Part shown: positions 16,457-24,143 of the stretch, one piece after another | Position numbering within the stretch: position 1 is the first letter of the stretch | Layout: the number at the start of each line of letters is the position of its first letter | Position numbers and translations under genes: made by a program | The notes under the pieces: generated by a model | Databases searched by the model: none | Told to the model about the DNA's origin: nothing | What the model saw: only the letters and a program-made list of their open reading frames with translations | From: Actinoplanes octamycinicus | GTDB taxonomy: Bacteria > Actinomycetota > Actinomycetes > Mycobacteriales > Micromonosporaceae | Length of the DNA stretch: 64,000 nt | Direction of reading: 5' to 3' | NCBI RefSeq assembly: GCF_014205225.1 | Contig: NZ_JACHNB010000001.1 | Coordinates: forward strand, 6,739,501-6,803,500

Positions 16457-17017
16457 TCAGGCGAGGCCGTCGCGGGCGGTGAGCATGTCGGCGAGGGTGA
16501 CGGTGGTCTTCCAGCTGCGGATGGTCATCGACTGGTAGAGCGGGGACGCGATGATCGCGCTCAGCCGGCTCTTGGTGCGCTGGGCGCTGAGCCGCTGGGA
16601 GTAGACGACGCCGTCGCCGGGCCACACCCGGTCGACGCCCTCGCGCGGCTTGAACAGCGGCATCACCTCGGCGGCACCGACACCGATCAGGAAGATCGCG
16701 TCGCTGTGGTAGACGTCCGGCTGGTCACCGAACCCGGCCGGCCGGTCCCGCACGACGGCGCGCAGCTGATCGCCGGAGAGCACCAGCACCCGGACCAGAT
16801 CACTGTCCAGGTCGAACGCCGCCGGCAGGGCCGCTTCGATGCGGGCCGCGGTCGCGGCGGCGTCGTGCTCCGAGGTCAGGATGACGTTCCCGCTGGCGAT
16901 GAAGGTGGTGACCGCGGAGAACCCGCACTCTTCCAGGCAGGTCCGCAACGCGGCCATCGGCACCTTGTTTCGGCCTCCGACATTGATGCCGCGCAGAAGA
17001 ACCAGGAAGGTCGTCAC
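16457..17017 (-). CDS. DUF1697 family protein
   Basis: The 186-residue protein shows the complete DUF1697 pattern: MTTFLVLLRGINVGGRNKVP at the N-terminus, FSAVTTFIASGNVILTS, and a C-terminal KSRLSAIIASPLYQSMTIRS region with TARD near the end. The family is widespread in actinomycetes and has no established biochemical role. GTG 17017 is the first in-frame start at the conserved N-terminus. The gene stands alone between the broken phosphoesterase and a sigma-factor remnant. Confidence 0.9.
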   Translation of the reverse strand: MTTFLVLLRGINVGGRNKVPMAALRTCLEECGFSAVTTFIASGNVILTSEHDAAATAARIEAALPAAFDLDSDLVRVLVLSGDQLRAVVRDRPAGFGDQPDVYHSDAIFLIGVGAAEVMPLFKPREGVDRVWPGDGVVYSQRLSAQRTKSRLSAIIASPLYQSMTIRSWKTTVTLADMLTARDGLA

Positions 17018-17084
17018 CCCGGCATGCTATCCACCACCGGGAACCCGCCCGTCGTGGAGCTCATGACACGCAGCGAGGCCTGCG

Positions 17085-17370
17085 ATGGCGCGCGGTGACG
17101 ACGACCTCGTCGCGTTCACCCAGGCGAGTTCCTCGCGGCTGCGACGGGGCGGTGTACCTGCTCACCGTCGCCGGCCTGGCCGCGTCCGACCGCAACGGTG
17201 TCCGGTTGCCGCCGCCCCGGGGTGCCTATCCGCGCCGCCGCGCACTGCTCGCGGCCACCACGGTGGACGTGGCGGCCACCAAGCCGCTGCGCGGAGGGCG
17301 CACGCCGCCGTGCACCGCTGCGGGCCGGCCGGCACGGGGCCTACCGCGTACCGGAGCAAGCCGGTCTCAG
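17085..17370 (+). pseudogene. decayed SigE-type ECF sigma factor
   Basis: From ATG 17085 the frame reads MARGDDDLVAFTQASSSRLR, then after a frameshift near 17148 AVYLLTVAGLAA, matching the region 2 start of SigE-family ECF sigma factors (usually ...LLRTAYLLTGD). Downstream in the second frame GAYPRRRALLAATTVDVAAT and KPLRGGRTPP resemble the family's 'DPxAYxRRxLVxxxxD...RRxR' segment. The -10-binding part of region 2 and all of region 4 are missing. I read this as an eroded gene; the match is short, so the call is tentative. Confidence 0.5.
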
Positions 17371-17771
17371 GGGTTGGTGCGGTGCAGCAGCAGCCAGGCG
17401 TCGGCGGGGAACAGGGTGCGGGCCATCGCCCAGACCGGCCGGGAATAGTAGGGGCGGGCGGCGGCCGCGTCGATGATGCGCGGCCGGTCGGTGTGCTCGG
17501 TGCGGCCCTTCCAGCGCAGGTCGCAGGAGCCGGCGGCCAGGACGTTGCGGACCCAGTTGGTGCGCGCGCCCCACGGCAGGTTGATGACGAACACGTCGGG
17601 GGTGGCGACCACCGCGACCGGCACGCTCAGCGCCCGGCCGGAGACCCGGCCGCGGTGCCGCACGACCGCCCACAGCGGGAAGAAGCGGCGCCCGGCCAGG
17701 ACCCGGACGGCGGGGGCGGTGGCGCGGGCCAGCCGCCAGGAGGTGGTGTGCGGGGCTGCGGAAACGCTCAT
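17367..17771 (-). CDS. DUF385 / deazaflavin (F420)-dependent nitroreductase-family protein
   Basis: The 134-residue protein has the split beta-barrel signature of this actinobacterial family: RHRGRVSGRALSVPVAVVAT, INLPWGARTNWVRNVLAAGS and DLRWKGRTEHTDRPRIID. Members bind F420H2 and reduce quinones or nitro compounds, or have unknown function. ATG 17771 begins MSVSAAPHTT. It lies 50 bases downstream of the hydrolase-LuxR gene on the same strand. Confidence 0.88.
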   Translation of the reverse strand: MSVSAAPHTTSWRLARATAPAVRVLAGRRFFPLWAVVRHRGRVSGRALSVPVAVVATPDVFVINLPWGARTNWVRNVLAAGSCDLRWKGRTEHTDRPRIIDAAAARPYYSRPVWAMARTLFPADAWLLLHRTNP

Positions 17772-17820
17772 GGCGTCGATGGTGCCCGGGCCGGGCGCGG
17801 CGGCGCATCACGGTGGACTG

Positions 17821-18864
17821 TCAGCGCGGGTGACGGAAATCCGTTACGTGCCGCAGGGCGTAGGTGACCGCGTCCGCCCGCCCCCGCGCGCCGATCTTGC
17901 GGTAGATGCTGGCCAGGTGCCGTTCCACGGTGTGCACGGCGATGCCGAGCCGGGCGGCGAGCTGCGCGTTGGAGTCGCCGCCGGGCAGCAGGGCGAGGAC
18001 CTCGCGTTCCCGGGCGGTCAGCGGCCCGGGCGCCGGGTGGCGGATCGGGCCGCCGGTGACGAATTCGGCGACCAGCCGCACGTCGGTGTCCGGGTCCTGC
18101 AAAAACAGCGTCGGCGTGTCGCCGGGCAGCTCGACCAGCCGGGCATCGCTGAGCGCGGCGGCGAGCCGGCGGGCCACGCCGGCCGGGATCTGCTGCGGCG
18201 ACTGCCGGTGCAGCACCAGCGCCGGCGCCCGCACCCGGGACAGCTCGGCGGTCACGTCGATGTCCTGGGCGGCGGCGAACCAGGCCTGGGCGACCGGGGC
18301 GGTCGTCGCGGTCCGGAACGCCTCGGCGGTCCACCGGTTCGACGGGCTCATGTCCCAGCCCAGCCAGGCCGCCGCGGCGGCGTCGGCGAACAGGTCCCAG
18401 TCCTGGTCGATCAGCGACAGCAGCGCCCGGGTCTGGGCGGGCAGCATCGCCTCGCGCATCCGCGGCGCCCCGCCGAACAGCACCAGCCGCCGCACCCGCT
18501 GCGGCTGCCGGGCGGCGAACGCCAGCGCGGTGGCGGTCGCGTGGTAGTAGCCGAGCAGCGACGCCCGGGCGATCCCGGCGTCGTCGAGGACCGCGGTCAG
18601 GTCCCGCAGGTGCGCGTCGACACCCAGGTCGCCGAGGTCGACGCGGCGCTGCGAGCTGCCGGTGCCGCGCCCGTCGTAGAGCACCACGGTCAGGTGCCGG
18701 GCCAGCGCCTGGTAGGCGGCGCGCATCGCCGGGATCCGCCACTGGGCGACGATGTTGCTCAGCGACGGCATCCAGACCAGCACCGGGCCGCTGCCGAACA
18801 CCTGGTAGGCGACCGTCACCCCGTCGCCGGTGCGGGCGAAGCGCAGCTGCGGGCCGTCGTCCAT
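17821..18864 (-). CDS. alpha/beta-hydrolase fold fused to a LuxR DNA-binding domain
   Basis: Residues 1-265 form an alpha/beta-hydrolase fold (VLYDGRGTGSSQRR oxyanion region, ALVLHRQSPQQIP, late acidic strand). Residues 280-345 are a LuxR helix-turn-helix (LTAREREVLALLPGGDSN, then AVHTVERHLASIYRKIGARG). The nucleophile elbow, normally GxSxG, reads GYYHATA, so the catalytic serine is missing and the domain probably binds a ligand rather than hydrolysing one. This architecture is known for actinomycete regulators. The start ATG 18864 has only a weak ribosome-binding site and lies just after a small upstream frame. Confidence 0.88.
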   Translation of the reverse strand: MDDGPQLRFARTGDGVTVAYQVFGSGPVLVWMPSLSNIVAQWRIPAMRAAYQALARHLTVVLYDGRGTGSSQRRVDLGDLGVDAHLRDLTAVLDDAGIARASLLGYYHATATALAFAARQPQRVRRLVLFGGAPRMREAMLPAQTRALLSLIDQDWDLFADAAAAAWLGWDMSPSNRWTAEAFRTATTAPVAQAWFAAAQDIDVTAELSRVRAPALVLHRQSPQQIPAGVARRLAAALSDARLVELPGDTPTLFLQDPDTDVRLVAEFVTGGPIRHPAPGPLTAREREVLALLPGGDSNAQLAARLGIAVHTVERHLASIYRKIGARGRADAVTYALRHVTDFRHPR

Positions 18865-18869
18865 CGCGG

Positions 18870-18986
18870 TCAGGGCTGCCCGGGCCCGGCGGCGGGGTCG
18901 CCGCGCAGCGGCCCGTCCGGATCACACCGGGCCAGATCAGGATCAGTTTCCGGTACGAGGCGCGCCGCGACATCCACGATCGTCAT
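18870..18986 (-). CDS. possible 38-residue leader frame of the hydrolase-LuxR gene
   Basis: ATG 18986 opens a 38-codon frame (MTIVDVAARLVPETDPDLAR...) that stops five bases before the start of the hydrolase-LuxR gene. There is no Shine-Dalgarno sequence; TAAGATG could indicate a leaderless start. A TTTCCGGTACG motif lies inside it at 18947-18957. It may be a coupled leader peptide or a chance frame. Confidence 0.3.
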   Translation of the reverse strand: MTIVDVAARLVPETDPDLARCDPDGPLRGDPAAGPGQP

Positions 18987-19111
18987 CTTAGGGTGCCGGC
19001 CGGGGTGCGCCGGCAACCGGCAACAGGTGGTGCGAGGGCCGCTCCGAGCTGCCGTTTCCGTCCTCGCGCCGGCGCTGCCGTGGGGTCGTGCATCCGTGCG
19101 GGCGACCACGG

Positions 19112-19210
19112 GTTGATGTGGGCGGCGATGTCGCCGCCCACAGCGGCTTCACCGCCACCTACCGGCGGGCCTGCGGGGTCCTGCCCAGCGACAGCCTGCA
19201 CCACCACTGA
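19112..19210 (+). pseudogene. C-terminal scrap of an AraC-type regulator
   Basis: The frame VDVGGDVAAHSGFTATYRRA, CGVLPSDSLHHH, stop resembles the end of the second helix-turn-helix of AraC proteins (compare xxVAxxxGFxxxxxFxRxYRRxxGxxPxxxR). No upstream AraC domain remains. The segment sits in an otherwise empty 290-base gap. The similarity is short, so this is a tentative call. Confidence 0.4.
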
Positions 19211-19246
19211 CGCCACGGCGACCCGGCGACGGCACCGAGCGGCTGG

Positions 19247-19297
19247 ACCACGCTCCACCGACATGACATCATTGTTGTCATGTCGGTGGAGCGTGGT
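19247..19297. repeat. perfect 22-bp inverted repeat spanning the marR start codon
   Basis: The arms (19247-19268 and 19276-19297) are perfect complements separated by seven bases (TCATTGT). The inner part, ATGACA-N7-TGTCAT, looks like a MarR-type palindromic operator, but the match continues outward by another 16 bp through CCACGCTCCACCG and its complement. The right arm contains the ATG (19280) and codons 2-6 of the MarR gene. It can act as an operator in DNA and as a strong hairpin hiding the start codon in RNA. Confidence 0.85.
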
Positions 19298-19741
19298 GCA
19301 CAGATCTACCGGGTGCTGCGGCTGACCCGGCCCCTGGTGCTCAACTCGGCCCGGGTGGTCGAGGCGGCACTGAAGGCCGACCGGGTCAGCGTCGGGATGC
19401 GCGCCGTCCTGGAGGTGCTCGCCGAGGACGGCCCGATGACCGTGCCGGCCATCGCCGACCGCCTCGACCTGGCCCGCCAGGGCATCCAGCGGCACGTCGA
19501 CGACCTGGCCGCGCTCGGGCACGCCGAGGCCCGGCCCAACCCGGCGCACCGCCGATCGGTGCTGATCCACCTGACCGGCAGCGGGCAGGCCCTGTTCCGG
19601 CGGATCCGCGACGACGACCTGCGCCGGCTCGCCACGATGGCGGCCGACTGCAGCGCCGACGAGATCGCCACCGCCCTGAAGGTGCTGCACGCTCTGCACC
19701 GCGACGTCCAGCAACGCGTCCGCGACGAGGCCGGCCGATGA
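19280..19741 (+). CDS. MarR-family transcriptional regulator
   Basis: The 153-residue product has the MarR winged helix: MTVPAIADRLDLARQGIQRH recognition region, then HAEARPNPAHRRSVLIHLT as wing. There is no Shine-Dalgarno sequence before ATG 19280, so translation may be leaderless. The start codon lies within a 22-bp inverted repeat, suggesting autoregulation. Its stop overlaps the start of the mycothiol-dependent-isomerase-like gene (ATGA), so that gene is its likely target and partner. Confidence 0.9.
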   Translation: MSVERGAQIYRVLRLTRPLVLNSARVVEAALKADRVSVGMRAVLEVLAEDGPMTVPAIADRLDLARQGIQRHVDDLAALGHAEARPNPAHRRSVLIHLTGSGQALFRRIRDDDLRRLATMAADCSADEIATALKVLHALHRDVQQRVRDEAGR

Positions 19742-20412
19742 CCACCGACGCCGACCTGTACGCGATCACCACCACCAACCGGCTGATGATCGCCGACGTG
19801 CTGGACCGGCTCGACCCGGCACAGTGGCGGGCCGCGACGCTGTGCGCGGGCTGGACGGTGCACGAGATGGCCGCACACCTGCTGCAGCCGATGCTGGTCG
19901 GATTCGGCCGGTTCTTCCTCACGGCGCTGCGCCACCGCGGCGACACCGACCGGACCGTCGACCACCTCACCCGCCGGATCGCCCGCCACGACCGCGCCGA
20001 GCTGATCGGCCTGCTGCGCCGGCACGCCGGCGACCGGGTGAACCCGCCCCGAGTCGGCCCGATCGGACCGTTCGCGGAGACCTGCGTGCACCTGCGCGAC
20101 ATCGCCCGCCCACTGCGCCTGCCCGCCGACGTGCCCACCGGCCACTGGCGGATCCTGCTCGACTACCTGACCGGCCCGAACCCCGCCCCCGCCCTGGCCA
20201 CCCCGGGACGCTTCGCCCGGGTCCGCCTGCAGGCCACCGACCTCGACTGGGCGACCGGCGCCGGCCCACTGATCACCGGCACCGCCGAAGCCCTCGGCAT
20301 GGCCCTGACCGGCCGCACCACCGCCCACACCGACCTGACCGGCCCCGGCCTGCCCCTCGCCTTCGCCTCACCCGCCGCCGCCGAACCCCGACCGCCGCGG
20401 GACATGCCATGA
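19738..20412 (+). CDS. maleylpyruvate isomerase-family (MDMPI/DinB-like) protein
   Basis: The 224-residue protein begins with the MDMPI N-terminal fold: RLDPAQWRAATLCAGWTVHE, MAAHLLQP (metal-binding His) and ETCVHLRDIARPLRLP (second His in VHxxD). These are features of mycothiol-dependent isomerases and related thiol-dependent enzymes. The C-terminal part (ATDLDWATGAGPLITGTAEA) is the usual TIGR03083-type end. It is translationally coupled to the MarR gene and probably controlled by it. Confidence 0.85.
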   Translation: MTTDADLYAITTTNRLMIADVLDRLDPAQWRAATLCAGWTVHEMAAHLLQPMLVGFGRFFLTALRHRGDTDRTVDHLTRRIARHDRAELIGLLRRHAGDRVNPPRVGPIGPFAETCVHLRDIARPLRLPADVPTGHWRILLDYLTGPNPAPALATPGRFARVRLQATDLDWATGAGPLITGTAEALGMALTGRTTAHTDLTGPGLPLAFASPAAAEPRPPRDMP

Positions 20413-20478
20413 TCGGAGCGTGGCGACGGACCGGCCGGTCGACGCCGGCGACCTCGCCGACCGGATCCGCGGCGCCGG

Positions 20479-21210
20479 TCAGCGGCTCGGGGGACGAGCC
20501 GTCACACAGTAGGGGCGGCCGGACGGATCGAGCAGGGTGGTCCAGTCACCAGGGTTGCGGCGGACCACCGTGGCACCCAGCGCCACATGCCGGGCCACCT
20601 CGGCGTCCACGTCCGAGCACGCCAGATCCACGTGCACACCGGCCGGACCCGACTGCAGACGCTGCAGCAGCAACCGCATCGGGACCGGCGGCGGCGGAAG
20701 CAGCCGCTCGAACTCCGGGCAGTCCGGCATCGGCTCGTGCCGCCAGCCGGTGACCGCGCGCCAGAACGCGACCTCCCGCTCGTACCCGGAATCGGGAATG
20801 TCCAGGCACAGCTGATCCGTGCTGCTGGCCTGCCCGCCCGGCCAGACCGGCGCCGCCGGGCCGACCGCCTCCCCATCCCAGGGCACCAGGCAGAACACGA
20901 TCCCGGCCGGCGAGCGCAGCACCACCACGTCGTCCTCGACCCGCACCACCCGCGCCCCCAGGTCCCGCACGGCGGCGGTGGCCCGCGGCAACGCGTCGAC
21001 GTGCAGGTCCAGATGCCCGCGCGCCGGCGGATCACCGACCACCTGCACCCGCAGCAGCGCATCCCCGGCGGCGGGCAGCAGCGTCGCGAACACCCCGCCG
21101 CCGCGCCGCGCCGACAGCGTCGTCCCGGTCACCGCCAGCCAGAACCGTTCCGCCGCCGCGGCGTCCGCGGCCGGCGTGTCGAGAAACCCGGTCACCCAGC
21201 GCACCGTCAC
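20479..21210 (-). CDS. VOC-family (glyoxalase-like) protein, two domains
   Basis: The 243-residue product contains two glyoxalase/bleomycin-resistance-fold modules: the first from WVTGFLDTPAADAAAAERFW to about residue 115, the second from DQLCLDIPDSGYEREVAFWR to the end (LLDPSGRPYCV). It starts at GTG 21210, which overlaps the stop of the MDR oxidoreductase gene (GTGA) and follows GGAAGGTGG. It is the last gene of a five-gene operon running from 24133. The substrate is unknown. Confidence 0.88.
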   Translation of the reverse strand: MTVRWVTGFLDTPAADAAAAERFWLAVTGTTLSARRGGGVFATLLPAAGDALLRVQVVGDPPARGHLDLHVDALPRATAAVRDLGARVVRVEDDVVVLRSPAGIVFCLVPWDGEAVGPAAPVWPGGQASSTDQLCLDIPDSGYEREVAFWRAVTGWRHEPMPDCPEFERLLPPPPVPMRLLLQRLQSGPAGVHVDLACSDVDAEVARHVALGATVVRRNPGDWTTLLDPSGRPYCVTARPPSR

Positions 21211-22091
21211 GGCACCAGCACCACCTTCCCGCGGCTCTGCCGCGCCTGAGCGATCTCGTGCGCCCGCCCCGCCCGCTCCAGCGGCAGTGCCGCGTGCACG
21301 TGCGGGCGCAGACCCAGCTCCCACAACTCCCGCTCGTGCTCGGCATAGCGTTGCGGCTGGGTGCGGGCGAAGTACGCGATCGCGAACCCGGTCATCGTCT
21401 TCGCCCCGGACAGCAGGTCGACGGCGGGAACGGTGCCGCCACCGCTGGCGAAGAACACCAGCCGCCCGCCGGGACGCGCCGCCGCCAGAGCGTGGGGGAG
21501 CACCACACCACCGGCACCGTCGAGGACCACGTCGACCGGCTCGACGTCCAAGGCGTCGTAACCGACCACCTCGTCGGCGCCCACCTCGTACAGGAACGCC
21601 TCCTTGCCGGGCGACGCGGCCGCGACCACCCGGGCCGCGCCGCGCAGCCGGGCGGCCTGCACCAGCAGATGCCCGACCCCGCTGGCCGCCGCCGTCACCA
21701 GCACCGACTCACCCTCGACCAGCGCGGCCGCGTCGAGCACGCCGAGCGCCACATGCCCGGACCGGACCAGCGCGACCGCCGTGGTGAACTCGGCGTCGTC
21801 CGGGATCCGGGTGGTCATCATGGCGGGAGCGGCCACCACCTCGGCGTAGGAGCCGCCGAACGGCAGCGCCGCCACCCGGTCGCCGACCATCCACCCGTCA
21901 ACGTCCCGACCGATCCCGATCACCTCCCCGGCGACCTCGCCGCCAGGCACGTCGCCGTCGCGCAGCCGGGCCACCGCGGGCCGGGTCACCCCGATCGCGT
22001 GCGCCCGGATCAGCAGCTGACCGTCGCCGGCAACCGGCTCCGGCGCCTGCTCGACCTGCAGTTCCCCGTCGCGGTAGCGGATCTGGCGCAT
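21207..22091 (-). CDS. zinc-binding-dehydrogenase-family (quinone reductase-like) oxidoreductase
   Basis: The 294-residue protein is a medium-chain dehydrogenase: LLIRAHAIGVTRPAVARLRD, GGEVAGEVIGIGRDVDGW, the NAD(P)-binding ASGVGHLLVQAARLRGA, then VLDGAGG. The zinc ligands of alcohol dehydrogenases are absent, consistent with a quinone-reductase-like NADPH enzyme. ATG 22091 shares a base with the stop of the preceding phosphoesterase (TGATG), and the downstream VOC gene overlaps its stop, so it is part of a tightly coupled operon. Confidence 0.88.
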   Translation of the reverse strand: MRQIRYRDGELQVEQAPEPVAGDGQLLIRAHAIGVTRPAVARLRDGDVPGGEVAGEVIGIGRDVDGWMVGDRVAALPFGGSYAEVVAAPAMMTTRIPDDAEFTTAVALVRSGHVALGVLDAAALVEGESVLVTAAASGVGHLLVQAARLRGAARVVAAASPGKEAFLYEVGADEVVGYDALDVEPVDVVLDGAGGVVLPHALAAARPGGRLVFFASGGGTVPAVDLLSGAKTMTGFAIAYFARTQPQRYAEHERELWELGLRPHVHAALPLERAGRAHEIAQARQSRGKVVLVP

Positions 22092-22828
22092 CAGTTGCGT
22101 CCCGTCCGCAGCGCCGCCGCCACATCCGGGCGCCCGAACCCCTCGGCGAACGCGGCCGCCTTGTCCCACGGATACTCCACCTGCCGCCACACCACCTCCC
22201 AGTCGCCGGACGCGTCGTCGACCAGCGCATACCGGGCGTGCGGGGTGCCCGCCGCCATCGCGTGCGGATACGGCGCGTCATCGGTGTAGGCCGGCCAGCC
22301 GACACTGCCCGGGTTCACGATCAGCGGCCCGCCCGGCAGCCGCAGCGACCCGGCCAGATGGGTGTGCCCGCACAGCAGCAACCGGTACCCGGACACGTCA
22401 CCGACCCGCTCGCGGACCTCCTCGACGGTCGCGTCGCGCACCCCGGCCTCCTCCACCGTGTGCAGCAGATACTGCAGATCGTCGGTCGGGGTGCCATGAA
22501 AGGCGAGAACGTCCGGGGCGGGGGACAGGGTGACCGGCAACGACGCCAGCCACTCCAGCTGCCCGACACCGAGCAGCCCGGCGGTCAGCCGGTCGGCCAT
22601 CCCCTGCCGCTGCGGCGGCACCGTGAGCACCTGCCGCTCATGGTTGCCCGCCACCGTCGGCAGTCCGATCCCGATCAGCCGGTCCGCGGTCTCGGCGGGC
22701 TGCACATAACCGGACAGCAGATCCCCGAGATTCACCGTGACGTCGACCCCGTCGCCGGCGATCGCCGCCAGGACCGCGTCGAGCGCCGGAAGGTTGCCGT
22801 GCACATCGGAGATCACCGCGATTCGCAT
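22091..22828 (-). CDS. metallophosphoesterase (YfcE/MJ0936-like)
   Basis: The 245-residue protein carries all calcineurin-like motifs: RIAVISDVHGNLPALDAV (DxH), NLGDLLSG (GD), AGNHERQ (GNHE), VLAFHGTP and LLCGHTHLAGS (GHTH). It resembles the YfcE/MJ0936 phosphodiesterase branch. It starts four bases after the HD gene stop and overlaps the dehydrogenase gene. One of three phosphoesterases of this type within 9 kb. Confidence 0.9.
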   Translation of the reverse strand: MRIAVISDVHGNLPALDAVLAAIAGDGVDVTVNLGDLLSGYVQPAETADRLIGIGLPTVAGNHERQVLTVPPQRQGMADRLTAGLLGVGQLEWLASLPVTLSPAPDVLAFHGTPTDDLQYLLHTVEEAGVRDATVEEVRERVGDVSGYRLLLCGHTHLAGSLRLPGGPLIVNPGSVGWPAYTDDAPYPHAMAAGTPHARYALVDDASGDWEVVWRQVEYPWDKAAAFAEGFGRPDVAAALRTGRN

Positions 22829-22832
22829 GCGA

Positions 22833-23384
22833 TCACCCTACGGCGACCGGAAACCCATTTTGGTACGCCAACCGCCCGTCCGCCCCGGCCGCCAGCGCAT
22901 CCAGGTGATCGTCGAGGGTGAGGAACACCTGCCACGGCTCCTGCCCGGACACCGCCACCAGCCGATCCACCAGCAACTGCTCCAGATCCGGGACCCGCTT
23001 CGCCTTCCACACCTTGTCCGCCACACTGACCAGCAGATCCTCCAGCGTGACGCCGGGCGCGTCCCACGACCCGTGACTGCCGGCGAACCGGGCCAGCTCC
23101 GGCGCCACCCCCGCAGCCAGCAGCAACCGCCGCCCGGCCGGCTCGTGCCGCGACCCCGGCCCGGACAGCTCCCGCGGATGCACCACCTTGCCGATGTCGT
23201 GCGTGGCCGCCCCGAACAGCACCGCCTCCCGATCGAAGCGCAAGTCCGGATAGGTGGCGGCAAGCCAGCCGGTCAGCCGCCACGCCACATCGTGCACCAG
23301 CCGCAGATGCGCCCCCAGCCGCGGCGGCGCACCGAAGGCCTCCAGCAGCTCGGCCGCCGCCGGCGGCAAAGGACGCAGGCTCAT
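22833..23384 (-). CDS. HD-domain phosphohydrolase
   Basis: The 183-residue protein contains an HD metal site: AHLRLVHDVAWRLTGWL (first His), LFGAATHDIGKVVHPREL (HD), and a later FAGSHGSW with SVADKVWKAKR (Asp). HD proteins hydrolyse phosphate esters or nucleotides. ATG 23384 overlaps the stop of the upstream metallophosphoesterase (ATGA), and the next phosphoesterase starts four bases after its stop. Three metal-dependent phosphate hydrolases in one operon suggests a pathway acting on nucleotides or RNA ends, but the substrate is not evident. Confidence 0.88.
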   Translation of the reverse strand: MSLRPLPPAAAELLEAFGAPPRLGAHLRLVHDVAWRLTGWLAATYPDLRFDREAVLFGAATHDIGKVVHPRELSGPGSRHEPAGRRLLLAAGVAPELARFAGSHGSWDAPGVTLEDLLVSVADKVWKAKRVPDLEQLLVDRLVAVSGQEPWQVFLTLDDHLDALAAGADGRLAYQNGFPVAVG

Positions 23385-24133
23385 CCGATCACCTCGGCAT
23401 CCTCCAGCACCAGCGGCGCCCACTGCGGCGCGCCGGCGGTGCCGTGCTTGGGGTCCACGCCGACGAACCGGCCGCCGTGGCAACGCGTCACGGTATGCCG
23501 TGCCGTCCAGTCGACCGTGGTCTGCGCCCGGATCCGCTCCTCGCACGCCCACGCCCGCTCACCGAACCGGACCACCGTGGAATGCCCGTGCACCTGCGAG
23601 AACGGCAACGACTGCACCCCGGCCAGCCACGACGGATACACCCGCGACCCGGCCTCAGCCCACAACGGCCCGTCGAAATCCCACAACAGCGGCTCCGGCC
23701 GGGTGTTCAGCAGATCCGCCGCGGTCCCCGCCGTCACCGGCGCCCCGAGCAGCCGCCACGCGTCCACGGTCAGCCCGGCATGACACAGCAGCAACTCCTC
23801 ACCGGCGGCGGTGCGCACCGCCGCGGCGACCCGCAGCCACTCCCGCAACCACCACTGCCGCAACACCGCCGCATCCGCCTCACTCAGCGGCTCGGGCCAG
23901 AACCTCACCCCGCCCAGATACTGCGCCTCATGGTTGCCGATCAGCTGAACCCACCGGCCCGCCGCCAGCCGCCCACCGACCAGCCGCAGCACCCCCGCAC
24001 TGTCCGGACCCCGGTCGACCAGATCTCCGACCTGGATCACGACGGTGTCCGGGTCGTCGGCCAGCGGCAGCACGACCCGCTCCAACTGGTCGGCGCAGCC
24101 CCCGACATCCCCGACGATCACGATCCGCGGCAT
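23381..24133 (-). CDS. metallophosphoesterase (PPP/ApaH-like)
   Basis: The 250-residue protein has MPRIVIVGDVGGCADQLERV (DxG in place of DxH), VIQVGDLVDRGPDSAGVLRL (GDxxDRG), VQLIGNHEAQYLGG (GNHE), LLLCHAGLTVDAW and SQVHGHSTVVRFG. These are the motifs of PPP-type phosphatases and diadenosine tetraphosphatases. The His to Gly change in the first motif is unusual and may change metal use. It is the first gene of the five-gene operon ending at 20479. Confidence 0.88.
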   Translation of the reverse strand: MPRIVIVGDVGGCADQLERVVLPLADDPDTVVIQVGDLVDRGPDSAGVLRLVGGRLAAGRWVQLIGNHEAQYLGGVRFWPEPLSEADAAVLRQWWLREWLRVAAAVRTAAGEELLLCHAGLTVDAWRLLGAPVTAGTAADLLNTRPEPLLWDFDGPLWAEAGSRVYPSWLAGVQSLPFSQVHGHSTVVRFGERAWACEERIRAQTTVDWTARHTVTRCHGGRFVGVDPKHGTAGAPQWAPLVLEDAEVIG

Positions 24134-24143
24134 GCCCGGAAAC

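Noticed and set aside
20413..20478. Small gene between the isomerase-like and VOC genes
   Set aside because: The 66-base gap contains only a convergent intergenic stretch; the apparent GTG frame runs antisense into the VOC gene.
22851..22872. Further GGTACG motif copy
   Set aside because: Here TTTTGGTACG lies inside the HD-domain gene and encodes its conserved C-terminus, so it is not counted as an intergenic element.
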